From Pedobacter sp. W3I1 (lineage in GTDB: Bacteria; Bacteroidota; Bacteroidia; Sphingobacteriales; Sphingobacteriaceae): 64,000 bases of DNA. Shown one piece after another: positions 39,443-48,448 of this stretch; positions within the stretch are counted from its first letter, which is position 1; every line of letters starts with the position of its first letter. Where the stretch lies: the NCBI RefSeq assembly GCF_030816015.1, contig NZ_JAUSXN010000001.1, forward strand, positions 2,108,001-2,172,000, written 5' to 3'. The position numbers and the translations under genes are program-made. The notes beneath the pieces are model-generated. The model did not search any database. It saw only the letters and a list, made by a program, of their open reading frames with translations, and was not told the DNA's origin.

Positions 39443-39600
39443 AAAAGAGGTTGTATCATAAGTTGTGATTCCATTCGAACTTGTCACGTTGAGCTTCCCG
39501 AAGAATCGGGACAAGTAGTCGAAACGCTTTACGGGGCATTTAAACAGGTCCTTCGACAGGCTCAGGATGACAATTCTATATATATGATACAGCCTCTTTT
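39443..39600. repeat. MITE-like element, copy 1 (158 bp)
   Basis: The ends are inverted repeats with one mismatch: AAAAGAGGTTGTATCATA (39443-39460) and TATGATACAGCCTCTTTT (39583-39600). The interior includes CGTTGAGCTTCCCGAAGAAT and CCTTCGACAGGCTCAGGATG. A related element with the same ends and interior order lies at 42340-42497. No coding potential. The rest of 39430-39866 has an AT-rich leader and no gene. Confidence 0.75.
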
Positions 39601-39866
39601 TCAAATTGGGTAACTCCTGTGTTTTCCACTGTTGGTGTCAGTCTCTTTTTACGACTTCAAAAGAAAGGTTTAATGTATACAAAAGGGCAGTAGAAATGAA
39701 TTGATGTAAATATGCCCTAAAAAGGTAGTTGATTTCTGATTTTCTACCCTATCATTTCCAATTTTCAACTTTTTTAAGCTTGTAAAAGCACAAATTTGTC
39801 GCAACCAACATCAAAAGCCTATGTTAAGGCTTAATACAAAATGAATTATACAAGTTTACCTAACCT

Positions 39867-41064
39867 ATGAAGAAATTATTGTTCGCCATATGTTTTCTGG
39901 CTACAGCGGTAATTGCTCATTCACAAGAGGCAGCTGATGAAAAAAAAGCAATGAAAAACCTGCTCGACAAGCAGTTTGCACTTGCTCAGAAACAATATCA
40001 ATTATTAGCTAAAAACACCCCCGCTGATCGCATGCCAAAAACCTATTATTCTAAAAATAATAAGTTGGAAACGAGCGATACCAAATGGTGGTGCAGTGGT
40101 TTTTATCCCGGCTCTCTACTTTATATTTACGAATATACCAGGGATTCTGGCACTTTAAAAGAGGCAGAAAAACGCCTGGCTATACTAGATAAGGAGAAAC
40201 ATTATACCGGAAACCATGATTTAGGTTTTATGATGTTCTGTAGTTTTGGCAATGCCTACCGCATTACAGGTAATGCTTTATATAAACCAACTATCGATAC
40301 TGCCGCAGCTTCGCTTGCCACACGCTACCGTCCGGCTGCTAAAGTAATCCAATCGTGGAATAGTAGTAAACAGTGGAAAGGCCCTGTTATTATTGATAAT
40401 ATGATGAATCTGGAGTTACTGGCATGGGTATCAGCTCATGGTGGCGATCCGAAATACAAGGAAATTGCCATCAATCATGCCGATGCTTCGCTTTAAAAAC
40501 CATTTCAGATCAAACTATAGCTCTTACCATGTAGTAGATTACGATATGACCACGGGGAAAGTACTTAAAAGAGGTACGGCTCAGGGAGCATCTGACGAAT
40601 CGGCCTGGAGCCGTGGCCAGGGCTGGGGATTATATGGTTATACCATGATGTACCGCTTTACCAAAAACAAACGGTATCTCAACCAGGCAAAGAACATCGC
40701 CAAATTTATCATCAACCATCCAAATATGCCTGCCGATCAGGTTCCATATTGGGATTTTAACGCGCCGAACATTCCAGATACTTATCGCGATGCTTCCGCT
40801 GCTGCGGTTATTGCCTCTGGTTTATTGGAATTAGGGCAGTATGCAACAAAAAGTGAGCGAAAATTATATGTAAGCGAAGCAAAAAGAATGATCATTTCAC
40901 TTTCATCTGATGCGTATTGTGCAGAGCTGGGTGAAAATGGTGGTTTTTTGCTCATGCACAGTACTGGAGCTTTACCCCTGAAATCAGAAGTCGACGTTCC
41001 GCTTAGCTACGCCGATTATTACTATCTCGAAGCGTTAATGCGCTATAAAAACTGGTATTTATAA
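39867..41064 (+). pseudogene. Glycoside hydrolase family 88-like (unsaturated glucuronyl hydrolase), one-base frameshift
   Basis: Two overlapping frames make one full-length protein of about 398 residues. The first (39867-40496) has a signal peptide ending AHSQ, TKWWCSGFYPGSLLYIYEYT near residue 72, the catalytic-type HDLGFMMF near 117 and VIIDNMMNLELLAW near 175, whose Asp residues match the two acidic residues of the family. It stops at CTT TAA. The second frame carries on with KNHFRSNYSSYHVVDYD, SAWSRGQGWGLYGY and the YWDFNAPNIP end. One extra T in CTTTAAAAACC (near 40493-40503) breaks the frame. This is either a mutation, a sequencing slip, or a +1 recoding site. The enzyme would remove unsaturated uronic acid from oligosaccharides. 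It is paired with the DUF2264 gene. Confidence 0.85.
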
Positions 41065-41072
41065 CACACAAT

Positions 41073-42332
41073 ATGGAAAGAAGAAAATTTATAGGGGCCT
41101 TGTCATTAACCGGAGTATTTGGGCTGTTTAATCCTAATGAAGTTTTATCTGCTGCAAAAATTAATAGGAACACAAGCACTCAATCGAAAAACGACAGAGA
41201 ATATTGGTATAAACTGCTGTATAAAATTGCCAGCCCTGTGGTTTCCAATTTAGCTAATGGAACATTGATTAAAAATATGCCAGTAGTTACGGCGCCGAAA
41301 TTCGATTCCAGAACACCTGCCGTATCGTATTTAGAAGCCGTTGGCCGTACCTATGCCGGCATTGCGCCCTGGCTTTCGTTACCTGATGATACCACAACGG
41401 AAGGTGTTTTAAGAAACAAACTGAAATTACAAGCCATTCAGGGATTAGATAGCTGTTTTGCAGCAAATAGTCCTGATAAATTAAATTTTACCAAAGATTA
41501 TCAGCCGATTGTAGATTCAGCCTACCTCGCGCAAACCTTTTTAAGAGCACCTAAAGCTTTATGGGAGCCGTTAAAGCCTGAAACAAAGCGCGAAATTATC
41601 GTTTCGTTTAAATCATTAAGAAACAGAAAACCCTTTAAAAATAACTGGTTGTTATTTGGTTCCATTACCGAAGCCTTTTTATTGTCGATTGGTGAATCGT
41701 ACGATGAAGGCCGCCTAAATGAAGGCGTAGATACATTAAACGCATGGTATAAAGGAGATGGTTGGTATGGCGATGGCGTTAACATGGCTTTTGATTATTA
41801 CAACTCTTTTGTAATTCACCCGATGATGGTGGATACACTTGCCGTGATGCTGGATAAAAACCTAATCAAAAAAGACCGATATGATCTTGCTGTAAAAAGG
41901 ATGCAGCGTTATGTAGTAGGGCAAGAGCGCATGATCTCTCCTGAAGGAACCTATCCACCAATTGGGCGTTCAATTACCTACAGAACCGGCGCTTTTCAGG
42001 CATTGAGCCAAATTGCCCTCATGCGTAAGTTACCAGCTACTATTCAACCAGCCCAGGTACGTTCTGCCTTAACTAAAGTTAAACAGAATATGTATGGCAT
42101 ACCTGGAACTTTTGATGCAAAAGGATGGTTACAGCTGGGTTTTTGCGGTCATGATCTGGAAATAGCAGATTATTATACTTCCACAGGCAGTTTGTATATG
42201 GCTACCTTATCATTCCTTCCGCTGGGTTTACCAGCTACCGACGAATTTTGGGCCGCACCTTCGGCAGAATGGACATCGAAAAAAGCCTGGGCAGCAAAAC
42301 CCTTCGCAAAAGATTATCATGTAGATTTTTGA
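41073..42332 (+). CDS. DUF2264 protein, exported
   Basis: A 419-residue protein with a Tat-like N-terminus (ERRKFIGALSLTGVFGLF). The body is all-helical with DUF2264 features: EYWYKLLYKIASPVVSNLANGTL near residue 43, SYLEAVGRTYAGIAPWLSLPDD near 85, NNWLLFGSITEAFLLSIG near 190, WYKGDGWYGDGVNMAFDYYNSFVIHPM near 225 and EGTYPPIGRSITYRTGAFQAL near 295. The fold is an alpha/alpha barrel like that of GH88 and related enzymes; members occur in loci for plant cell-wall sugars such as rhamnogalacturonan. It begins nine bases after the GH88 stop, so the two are an operon. Confidence 0.88.
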   Translation: MERRKFIGALSLTGVFGLFNPNEVLSAAKINRNTSTQSKNDREYWYKLLYKIASPVVSNLANGTLIKNMPVVTAPKFDSRTPAVSYLEAVGRTYAGIAPWLSLPDDTTTEGVLRNKLKLQAIQGLDSCFAANSPDKLNFTKDYQPIVDSAYLAQTFLRAPKALWEPLKPETKREIIVSFKSLRNRKPFKNNWLLFGSITEAFLLSIGESYDEGRLNEGVDTLNAWYKGDGWYGDGVNMAFDYYNSFVIHPMMVDTLAVMLDKNLIKKDRYDLAVKRMQRYVVGQERMISPEGTYPPIGRSITYRTGAFQALSQIALMRKLPATIQPAQVRSALTKVKQNMYGIPGTFDAKGWLQLGFCGHDLEIADYYTSTGSLYMATLSFLPLGLPATDEFWAAPSAEWTSKKAWAAKPFAKDYHVDF

Positions 42333-42339
42333 TCTTGAT

Positions 42340-42497
42340 AAAAAAGGGACGTATCAAAAGTTAAATTCGATTCGAATTGTTACGTTGAGCTTCAAGATGA
42401 AATCTGACAAGTAATTGAAACGCTTAGCCGGGGCCATTTAATTTAGTCCTTCGACAGGCTCAGGATGACAATCTATATTATGAGACAGTCTCTTTTC
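42340..42497. repeat. MITE-like element, copy 2 (about 158 bp)
   Basis: Begins AAAAAGGGACGTATCA and ends TGAGACAGTCTCTTTT; the ends are a more decayed form of those at 39443-39600. The interior words ACGTTGAGCTTC, GAAACGCTT and CCTTCGACAGGCTCAGGATG occur in the same order and at the same spacing as in copy 1. Together the two copies flank the GH88-DUF2264 pair. Confidence 0.7.
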
Positions 42498-42615
42498 TCC
42501 GCTGTGGTCAGGATGATGAAACCTCACAGTATTTCATCTCCACTCCAATGTTTTTAAAAAACTGATCTCTATCATTAACGTATTTGTTTAAATAGCTTAA
42601 AATCAATCCGCTACA

Positions 42616-42645
42616 TTATTATAACCCCAGTCGGGGTTATAATAA
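42616..42645. terminator. Symmetrical hairpin
   Basis: TTATTATAACCCC (42616-42628) and GGGGTTATAATAA (42633-42645) are perfect 13-bp arms around AGTC. It may terminate the GH88/DUF2264 transcript or be a small regulatory palindrome. Confidence 0.6.
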
Positions 42646-43219
42646 AAGATTATTTTAATCAAAAGGAGTCTAAGATAAGTACAGATTATATTTGCTTTAG
42701 AAGTATAAATTCAATCTTGCGAAGAAAGTTTGCATCTAACAGACGCTTGTACAGCACCTCAAATACCATTGAAATTTATCCTAATTCGGGATGTGCTTGT
42801 TGATGATGATGAAAAAAGAGAATCAGTGTGCTCATAATCGCTATTAAGAATCTGTTGCTAATTTTTTAGATAATTATTGTAAATGTAACATTACAATTTG
42901 AATTGATTGTGATTGTTTATTTTTCTTGATCAACTAGATTTTTAATTGCATTTCTTTAAATACAATTAGGTAACGCATTATTTGTTTTTTTGTTTACTGT
43001 TTCTTTGCAAATTATTTTTTTTTGAGGATATTAGACATGTTTAAATAGCAAATATGTACCCGTCTATTGTTAATGCTTCTCTCCATGTATTCTGCCTTGC
43101 AGGTATTATCCCATCTCAAGATTCATAAAACAAACCAGTCGGTTTCTGCTGTAATCAACAATAAATTTTCAATGTCTGGTAACGGGCAGAGTAATATTAT
43201 ATTTTAGACCTAATGCATT
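42646..43219. other. AT-rich gap before the fibre-array locus
   Basis: About 570 bases with no credible open frame. The stretch 42840-43030 is strongly AT-rich, with long T runs, and probably contains the promoter and upstream elements of the 43220 operon. I could not fix an exact promoter box. Confidence 0.4.
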
Positions 43220-44059
43220 ATGATTAGCTGTTACGTAATCGGCGAACTGCATACCGTAGAATCTTTATGTGTGTACATAAACGACTACCCGCTTACTCAA
43301 TTAAAGGGGTATGCTGTGCAGCGACCAGAAAGTTTTGATGCGGTATATTCGATCAGACCAGGGATCGTTTTCGTTGATGTTGCATTTTTAAGTGGTAGCA
43401 ATAGCTGGTTGGAGCGGATCAAACAGTTTTCTTCAATTGTTTTGGTATCAGAGAATACGGAAATGGCATTCGAAGCCTTCGAACATGCAGCATTTGATTA
43501 CCTCATCAGGCCAATTACTTTTAACCGTTTTGTAAAAAGCATTAATAAATTCGATCACCTTACACAGCTGGCCCAATCTGTAAACATATCAAAGAAGCAA
43601 CAAGTGGTAGATTCTTTTTTTATCAAAGCAGATTCTAAAGGCCTAAAAGAATTCCTGATCAAATGCGATCAGCTGATCTATATACAGGCTATGCAGAATT
43701 ATGTGGTACTTTATATGGAAAATGATCAACGTTTCTCCTGCCACAACTCTATGAAAGAAATGGAAGATAGTTTACCAGCCAGTTGTTTTAGCAGGATACA
43801 CAAATCCTTTATTATTAATGATGAAAAAATTACTTCAATAGAAGGGAACATGGTAATACTTAGTGGTGATGAAAGCAATAAATTATTGATAGGAAACACT
43901 TACCGTAAGGCATTTTTTGAAAAGAAGGCTCAGAAAATGATCAGAAAAAAATCTGAAATCCAGATCTTTTCTTATTCCAGGTTAGCCTCGGCGTTGATTA
44001 CCTTTGGGGCATTACTGTTAAAGATACAGGTAGTAGGCGAATTTAATATACTGTTATAA
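43220..44059 (+). CDS. LytTR-type regulator with degenerate receiver and hydrophobic C-terminus
   Basis: A 279-residue protein. Residues about 1-115 resemble a response-regulator receiver: the strand ending in a possible phospho-Asp is IVFVDVAF near 53, but the acidic pair after the first strand is missing (CYVIGE) and the conserved Lys is replaced in YLIRPITF. A LytTR DNA-binding domain covers about 133-240 (FFIKADSKGLKEF, LIYIQAMQNYVVLYM, FSRIHKSFIIN). The last ~30 residues are hydrophobic (ASALITFGALLLKIQVV), perhaps a membrane anchor. It starts the same-strand run leading into the array and is three bases from the next gene, so it is the likely regulator of the locus. Confidence 0.85.
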   Translation: MISCYVIGELHTVESLCVYINDYPLTQLKGYAVQRPESFDAVYSIRPGIVFVDVAFLSGSNSWLERIKQFSSIVLVSENTEMAFEAFEHAAFDYLIRPITFNRFVKSINKFDHLTQLAQSVNISKKQQVVDSFFIKADSKGLKEFLIKCDQLIYIQAMQNYVVLYMENDQRFSCHNSMKEMEDSLPASCFSRIHKSFIINDEKITSIEGNMVILSGDESNKLLIGNTYRKAFFEKKAQKMIRKKSEIQIFSYSRLASALITFGALLLKIQVVGEFNILL

Positions 44060-44061
44060 AT

Positions 44062-45006
44062 ATGAAGAAGAATATTAGCGTTCTAATGGGGAGTATTTTG
44101 CTATTGCTGGCAGGATGTAGCGAGTTTATAGAACCTTCCATAGAAAATCGAAAGATAGATGTTCTGGCTCCCGCGAACAGATTAGAGACCAATAGTTATC
44201 AGCAAACTTTCTGGTGGAACCCCCTGTCGGATGCACTTTTTTACAGGTTACAGGTAGTGTCGCCCAAATTTGATAGTGTAAGTAAACTGATTTTGGATAC
44301 CTTGATCAAGACCGAAAAATTTGTGTACACCATGGATCCAGGCAAATACGAATGGCGCATTAGGGGAGAGAATGGCAGCAGTGCGAGCAGTTACAGTACC
44401 CGGTCGCTTGAAATTTTTCCATCGAGTCTTACCGAGCAGAGTGTCCAGCTTACGGTTCCTTCAAGTGGCCTCTATTTTTCAAAACCCGAGATCAGGTATG
44501 AGTGGCTTAAGCTTTTTGGTGCCTCCGTTTATCGCCTGCAGGTGGATAACAATAATTTTCTGGATGAAAAGAACATGACACTGAACATCACTACGAGTAA
44601 TTTAGGCTTTTTGCAGACCCTTACCCAGGAAGGAACTTACCAATACCGGGTGCGGGCAGAAAACGCAACTGAGAATTCGAAATGGAGTGCTGTAAGAACC
44701 CTTAGCTATGATGCAACCGGACCAGAGCGGGTGACCTTAAGTACTCCGTTGAACAAACAAACGGTGTCGAGGCCGGTAAGGTTGGTGTGGAACAGGATTG
44801 CCGATGCAGAACGATATGAGGTCTCCGTTTATAAAAGTGATGAGCAGACTGCTTATAATAAGAGTTATCCTCAAACTGTAACTTCTACAGAACATGTTTT
44901 CGATGCAGGAGATGTTGGCGAAACAATTGCCTGGCGGATAAGGGCTTTTGACAAAGCTGGAAATGCAGGAGCCTATAGTGAGATCAGAACTTTTATTATC
45001 CAATAG
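44062..45006 (+). CDS. Lipoprotein with three FN3-like domains
   Basis: A 314-residue lipoprotein (lipobox LLAGC, Cys near residue 19). Three beta-sandwich units follow each other: about 35-115 (FWWNPLSDALFYRLQV ... YEWRIRGENG), 130-215 (YEWLKLFGASVYRLQVDN ... YQYRVRAENA) and 225-312 (LVWNRIADAERYEVSVY ... IAWRIRAFDKAGN). Each has the Trp and the Y-x-W/Y-R-V/I-R-A end strand of fibronectin type III-like folds. Such domains bind other surface proteins or glycans. It lies in an operon with the LytTR gene (2-base gap) and a GspC/PilP-like gene (2-base gap). No known family name assigned. Confidence 0.75.
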   Translation: MKKNISVLMGSILLLLAGCSEFIEPSIENRKIDVLAPANRLETNSYQQTFWWNPLSDALFYRLQVVSPKFDSVSKLILDTLIKTEKFVYTMDPGKYEWRIRGENGSSASSYSTRSLEIFPSSLTEQSVQLTVPSSGLYFSKPEIRYEWLKLFGASVYRLQVDNNNFLDEKNMTLNITTSNLGFLQTLTQEGTYQYRVRAENATENSKWSAVRTLSYDATGPERVTLSTPLNKQTVSRPVRLVWNRIADAERYEVSVYKSDEQTAYNKSYPQTVTSTEHVFDAGDVGETIAWRIRAFDKAGNAGAYSEIRTFIIQ

Positions 45007-45008
45007 CC

Positions 45009-45494
45009 ATGAAAAGCAAAAAAATGACCTATCTGCTGATCTGCTGTGTTGCAGGGGTATGGGGCATAATTTTTTACAGGGTCTTTACTGGCATGGCAAC
45101 AGAGGATGCTGCAGAGGTTAGTACCCGTACAACTCGTGAACCTTATTTTAATATGATTGATCATGCAAAAGATGCGGTGGTACTTGAAATGGGTTACAGT
45201 GATCCCTTTGCTTCAGGAGGTTCAGAGCCAGTGAATGTTCCGGTGTCTTCCGTTCAGGCTTTTGTGCCAATGGCTACTCCAATAAAGCCAAAGGTAAATT
45301 GGTCAGGGATTATTTATAGTGGGCAAATCTATAACCGGATCGAAAAAAGGAATGTAGCCATTATCAGTGTAAATGGTAAAGAAGTGATGTTGAGCGAAGG
45401 GGAAAGGGCGAATGGCTTGAAGTTTATAAAGCGGATTGGCGACTCGATAAAAGTTGAATACCAGGATGCTGTAAAATATTTATCAATAAAATAA
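45009..45494 (+). CDS. Inner-membrane protein resembling GspC/PilP of T2SS or type IV pili
   Basis: A 161-residue protein with one N-terminal membrane span (TYLLICCVAGVWGIIFYRVF) followed by a periplasmic part. A flexible Pro/Val/Ser-rich stretch (SDPFASGGSEPVNVPVSS) leads to a small beta domain at about residues 97-161: WSGIIYSGQI, RNVAIISVNGKEVMLSEGE, LKFIKRIGDSIKVEYQDAVKYLSIK. This order (span, DPF linker, compact 'own-product' beta domain) is that of GspC/PilP proteins that join the inner-membrane platform to the secretin. Similarity is structural in pattern; I cannot confirm it by search. It is directly followed by the MORN-type gene. Confidence 0.55.
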   Translation: MKSKKMTYLLICCVAGVWGIIFYRVFTGMATEDAAEVSTRTTREPYFNMIDHAKDAVVLEMGYSDPFASGGSEPVNVPVSSVQAFVPMATPIKPKVNWSGIIYSGQIYNRIEKRNVAIISVNGKEVMLSEGERANGLKFIKRIGDSIKVEYQDAVKYLSIK

Positions 45495-46118
45495 ATGAGA
45501 ATTATTTATATCACAGTGCTTCAATTGTGCCTGCTGTTTTTACAGGCAGATGCACAACGCATTAAATCATATTTTGATGCAGATAACTATAACCATACCA
45601 TTAATTATGACCATTACAAGGCTGTGTTCTATGTACAGCGTCCGGAAACGGGGTCTGGTAACATCAAATCTGACCGGAAATATGCCTGGTTTAGTGGCAA
45701 TCAGATCCGCTATACTCAAGGAGGCTACAGTGGTAAACTGCTTAATGGTATTTACAATGAATTTTATGATACCAAAGGCCTTAAAACCCAGGGGCTTTTT
45801 GAGATGGGATTGAAGTCTGGAAAATGGAAGAGCTGGGGAGAAGATGGCGTATTGGATTCGATAGTGAACTATTCGTCAGGAAAACCAAATGGCAAGTTTG
45901 AAAAATATGATCAGGAAGGTGTTTTGCTGGAAAGGGGAAGTTACAGGGATGGTCAATTAAATGGAAAGCTCGAAAAGCGTATCGGTACAGACAGTATCCA
46001 GGTAACCAGGTACAAAAGGGGAAAGGTTGTGGCTTATAAACCAGGCAAAGCGGTTAAGATTACCCGCTGGTTAAAGTCCATTTTTACAAAAAAAGATAAG
46101 AAACCTAAAACTATTTAA
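45495..46118 (+). CDS. Exported MORN/YwqK-like repeat protein
   Basis: A 207-residue protein with signal peptide (LLFLQADAQ). Repeats of about 20-23 residues with the pattern 'G-W/F-xx-Y/W-xxx-G-x-L-x-x-xx-G-x-x-x-G' run from about residue 78 to 165: LNGIYNEFYDTKGLKTQG, KSGKWKSWGEDGVLDS, PNGKFEKYDQEGVLLERG and LNGKLEKR. These are MORN-type repeats as in YwqK-like proteins. The end is very basic (KKDKKPKTI). It begins on the base after the previous stop and ends two bases before the first array gene, so it belongs to the same transcript. The role is unknown. Confidence 0.75.
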   Translation: MRIIYITVLQLCLLFLQADAQRIKSYFDADNYNHTINYDHYKAVFYVQRPETGSGNIKSDRKYAWFSGNQIRYTQGGYSGKLLNGIYNEFYDTKGLKTQGLFEMGLKSGKWKSWGEDGVLDSIVNYSSGKPNGKFEKYDQEGVLLERGSYRDGQLNGKLEKRIGTDSIQVTRYKRGKVVAYKPGKAVKITRWLKSIFTKKDKKPKTI

Positions 46119-46120
46119 AT

Positions 46121-47074
46121 ATGAAACTAAAAGATATCATTATTGTCATCCTTTTATTTGCAGGGAATACGCTTATGGCGCAGAATACCTTTCCTACATC
46201 TGGAAATGTAGGAATTGGCACTTTAAATCCGACTGTTTGGTTTGGTGGAACTGTACAACAGATTGAGGGACGTAGAGCAGTACTAAGGCTTGCACCGAGT
46301 CTTAGTGGTGATATCGGTACCATTTTATTTAAAGGTGCATATTCTGACGGCGTTAACGGATCTGATGATGAATTTCATCTCAACTATCTTAGCGATCCAG
46401 TCAATCCTCTTATTAACATTGGTGCATATAAAAATGGCGCAAAAACTGTTTTAACCTTAATGGGAACGGGCAATGTTGGAATAGGCACCGCAACACCAAG
46501 TGAACGGCTCGTGATAAATGGCAATTTCAAAGTTATTTTAGATCAGGCCAACTTCCCCGACAAAAATGTAATGGGAATTGTTTCTTTAGGATACTCGGGT
46601 ATTACAGGTGCGAAAAACTGGGCGCTTAGAGGAGTTTACCAGTATCCTTTTGGTGTTGGGAACAATGCCGACGGTGGTGACCTGGATGTACTTAAATCAA
46701 TGAATGGAGCTATTGTGCTGGCAACCAAAACAGATGGTACACCTTTAGGGAACGTGGGGATCGGAATAACCAATCCGGCTGAGCGGTTGGCTGTTAATGG
46801 TGTGATCAGGGCCAAAGAAATCAAAGTAGAAGCTGCCAACTGGCCCGATTATGTTTTTGAAACGGCATATGAGCTTCCTTCACTTACAGAAGTTGAAAAA
46901 AACATTAAGGCTAATGGTCATCTGCCTGGAATTCCTTCAGCACAAACTTTGACTAAGCAGGGAATTGCGGTGAGCGAGATGTTAAGCTTGCAGCAGAAGA
47001 AAATAGAAGAACTTACGCTTTATATCATCGAATTGAAAAAAGAACTGGATGCCATTAAAAGCAAAATAAAATAA
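46121..47074 (+). CDS. Array member 1: fibre-like protein, type A module
   Basis: 317 residues; signal peptide ends LMAQ. The motif GNVGIGT appears three times (near residues 28, 117 and 210), each followed by a P-x-x-x-L turn, so the protein looks like three stacked beta units. The mature N-terminus NTFPTSGNVGIGT is shared with members 10, 13, 14, 16 and 20. The last ~108 residues are a type A module (ANWPDYVF), but with unusual VSEMLSLQQKKIEELTLYI instead of LGEMNKLLLKK, and NGHLPGIP in place of NKHLPEIP. The first gene of the array, two bases after the MORN-type gene. Confidence 0.85.
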   Translation: MKLKDIIIVILLFAGNTLMAQNTFPTSGNVGIGTLNPTVWFGGTVQQIEGRRAVLRLAPSLSGDIGTILFKGAYSDGVNGSDDEFHLNYLSDPVNPLINIGAYKNGAKTVLTLMGTGNVGIGTATPSERLVINGNFKVILDQANFPDKNVMGIVSLGYSGITGAKNWALRGVYQYPFGVGNNADGGDLDVLKSMNGAIVLATKTDGTPLGNVGIGITNPAERLAVNGVIRAKEIKVEAANWPDYVFETAYELPSLTEVEKNIKANGHLPGIPSAQTLTKQGIAVSEMLSLQQKKIEELTLYIIELKKELDAIKSKIK

Positions 47075-47081
47075 ACAACGA

Positions 47082-47465
47082 ATGAAAAAAATTACACTCT
47101 CAGCACTTCTAATCATTTTAATATCAATTACAACATTTGCCCAAACACCTGATTTTAGTTTTAATGGTGCGGCGGATGTCAATCTTGTTTTTCCACCACG
47201 AGGAACCGGAGGTAGGGCCATTGTTCATGGGGGAGGGAATGCACTGGTACTGAACTATGATAATGATTTTACAGGTGGCACTTATCTAGGGGGATATTTC
47301 AGCCTTTTTCACGATGGATCATTAAGAGTGGCGATTAACGGCAATCAGGAAGTCTTTAATCTGATGGGGAATGGAAACCTGGGTTTAGGAACCAGTCAAC
47401 CCGTGAGCAAGTTCCATATCACAGGTGATGAATTTATTACCATTGGCTTACCCTTCAACTCATAG
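47082..47465 (+). CDS. Array member 2: short, lacks the C-terminal module
   Basis: 127 residues; signal peptide ends TTFAQ. The variable part (PDFSFNGAADVNLVFPPRGTGG ... GGYFSLFHDGSLRV) leads to GNGNLGLGTSQPVSKF, the start of the usual module, and then diverges and stops (HITGDEFITIGLPFNS). The WPDYVF block, HLP block and coiled coil are absent and not found in the 68 bases before member 3. It is a truncated paralogue: perhaps a decaying gene, or a donor of variable sequence. As an expressed protein it could not form the C-terminal coiled coil. Confidence 0.75.
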   Translation: MKKITLSALLIILISITTFAQTPDFSFNGAADVNLVFPPRGTGGRAIVHGGGNALVLNYDNDFTGGTYLGGYFSLFHDGSLRVAINGNQEVFNLMGNGNLGLGTSQPVSKFHITGDEFITIGLPFNS

Positions 47466-47533
47466 GACTTAATAAAATGTCTCAACGCTCCAGCAAGGAC
47501 ACCAAGAGAAAAATAACGCAACTAACTTAAAAC

Positions 47534-48448
47534 ATGAAAAAACTATTTTTTTTCTTACTACTTATTTCACAAGATATATTAGCAACCGCTCAAACTTCAA
47601 CCTCATTTGATGTTGGGGGTGATATCGATAAGTTTTATCCAGTTACTTTCAAAGATGTCAATTGGTCTGTGAACAAGGAAACAGAGATATCGATAGGAAG
47701 ATCCAATACACATCTAAACTCCGGCTGGAGGGGGTCCATGATTTCATCTTTCAGGTTTCACACCAGCAATTGGGGGCATGGTTCTGCTTTCATCAGTGCA
47801 GATCTTAAAAGTTCGCAGGTATTTATTGCCGGATGGCGGGATGCAACAGCGGCTAATCCAAATTCAGAAATTATAATTTGGTTAAAGGGTGGAGGTACTA
47901 CCTACGTAATCAATTCTACAGCGACTGTAGGTTACACTGTTTATGATGGTGTTCAGAATGCACTTCCGTTTGCAGAATTGAACGGACCCGAACATACTTT
48001 TAAAACGACGCCAGATAGTTATGTGCCCCAAAATCAGCAATACTTAGCGACAGGGATGGTGGTTAATGGAGATATATATGCAAATGGTAATGTTGGTATA
48101 GGTACCAGTACACCTAATGAGAAATTAGCCGTAAACGGCAAAATCCGTGCTAGAGAAATCAAAGTAGAAGCTGCCAACTGGCCCGATTATGTTTTTGAAA
48201 AAAAATATCAGATCGCTTCACTTGGAGAACTGGAAAAGTATATCAAAATCAATAAACATCTTCCTGAAATGCCTGGTGCAAAAGAAGTAGAAAGCAATGG
48301 GGTAGAACTGGGTGATTTAGTAAAAAAACTCCTTAAAAACCAGGAAGAACTTACGCTTCATTTAATCGCACAGGAAAAGACGATTAAAGCATTGGAGAAA
48401 AAATTGACCAACCAACATAGCTTAAAAACCAAATCTAAAAGAAAATGA
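47534..48448 (+). CDS. Array member 3: fibre-like protein, type A module
   Basis: 304 residues; signal peptide ends ATAQ. The middle (residues ~25-180) is one beta-rich domain starting FDVGGDIDKFYPVTFKD and containing HTSNWGHGSAFISADLKS and VFIAGWRD, with many aromatic residues, reminiscent of receptor-binding tip domains in tail fibres. The type A module begins near residue 184 (GNVGIGTSTPNEKLAVNG) and ends in a basic tail. It overlaps member 4 by four bases (ATGA). Confidence 0.82.
   Translation: MKKLFFFLLLISQDILATAQTSTSFDVGGDIDKFYPVTFKDVNWSVNKETEISIGRSNTHLNSGWRGSMISSFRFHTSNWGHGSAFISADLKSSQVFIAGWRDATAANPNSEIIIWLKGGGTTYVINSTATVGYTVYDGVQNALPFAELNGPEHTFKTTPDSYVPQNQQYLATGMVVNGDIYANGNVGIGTSTPNEKLAVNGKIRAREIKVEAANWPDYVFEKKYQIASLGELEKYIKINKHLPEMPGAKEVESNGVELGDLVKKLLKNQEELTLHLIAQEKTIKALEKKLTNQHSLKTKSKRK

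Noticed and set aside
40438..41064. Second half of the GH88 gene as an independent gene starting at 40438
   Set aside because: Its first 18 codons are the out-of-frame reading of the first half; homologous sequence resumes only after the shift site near 40495.
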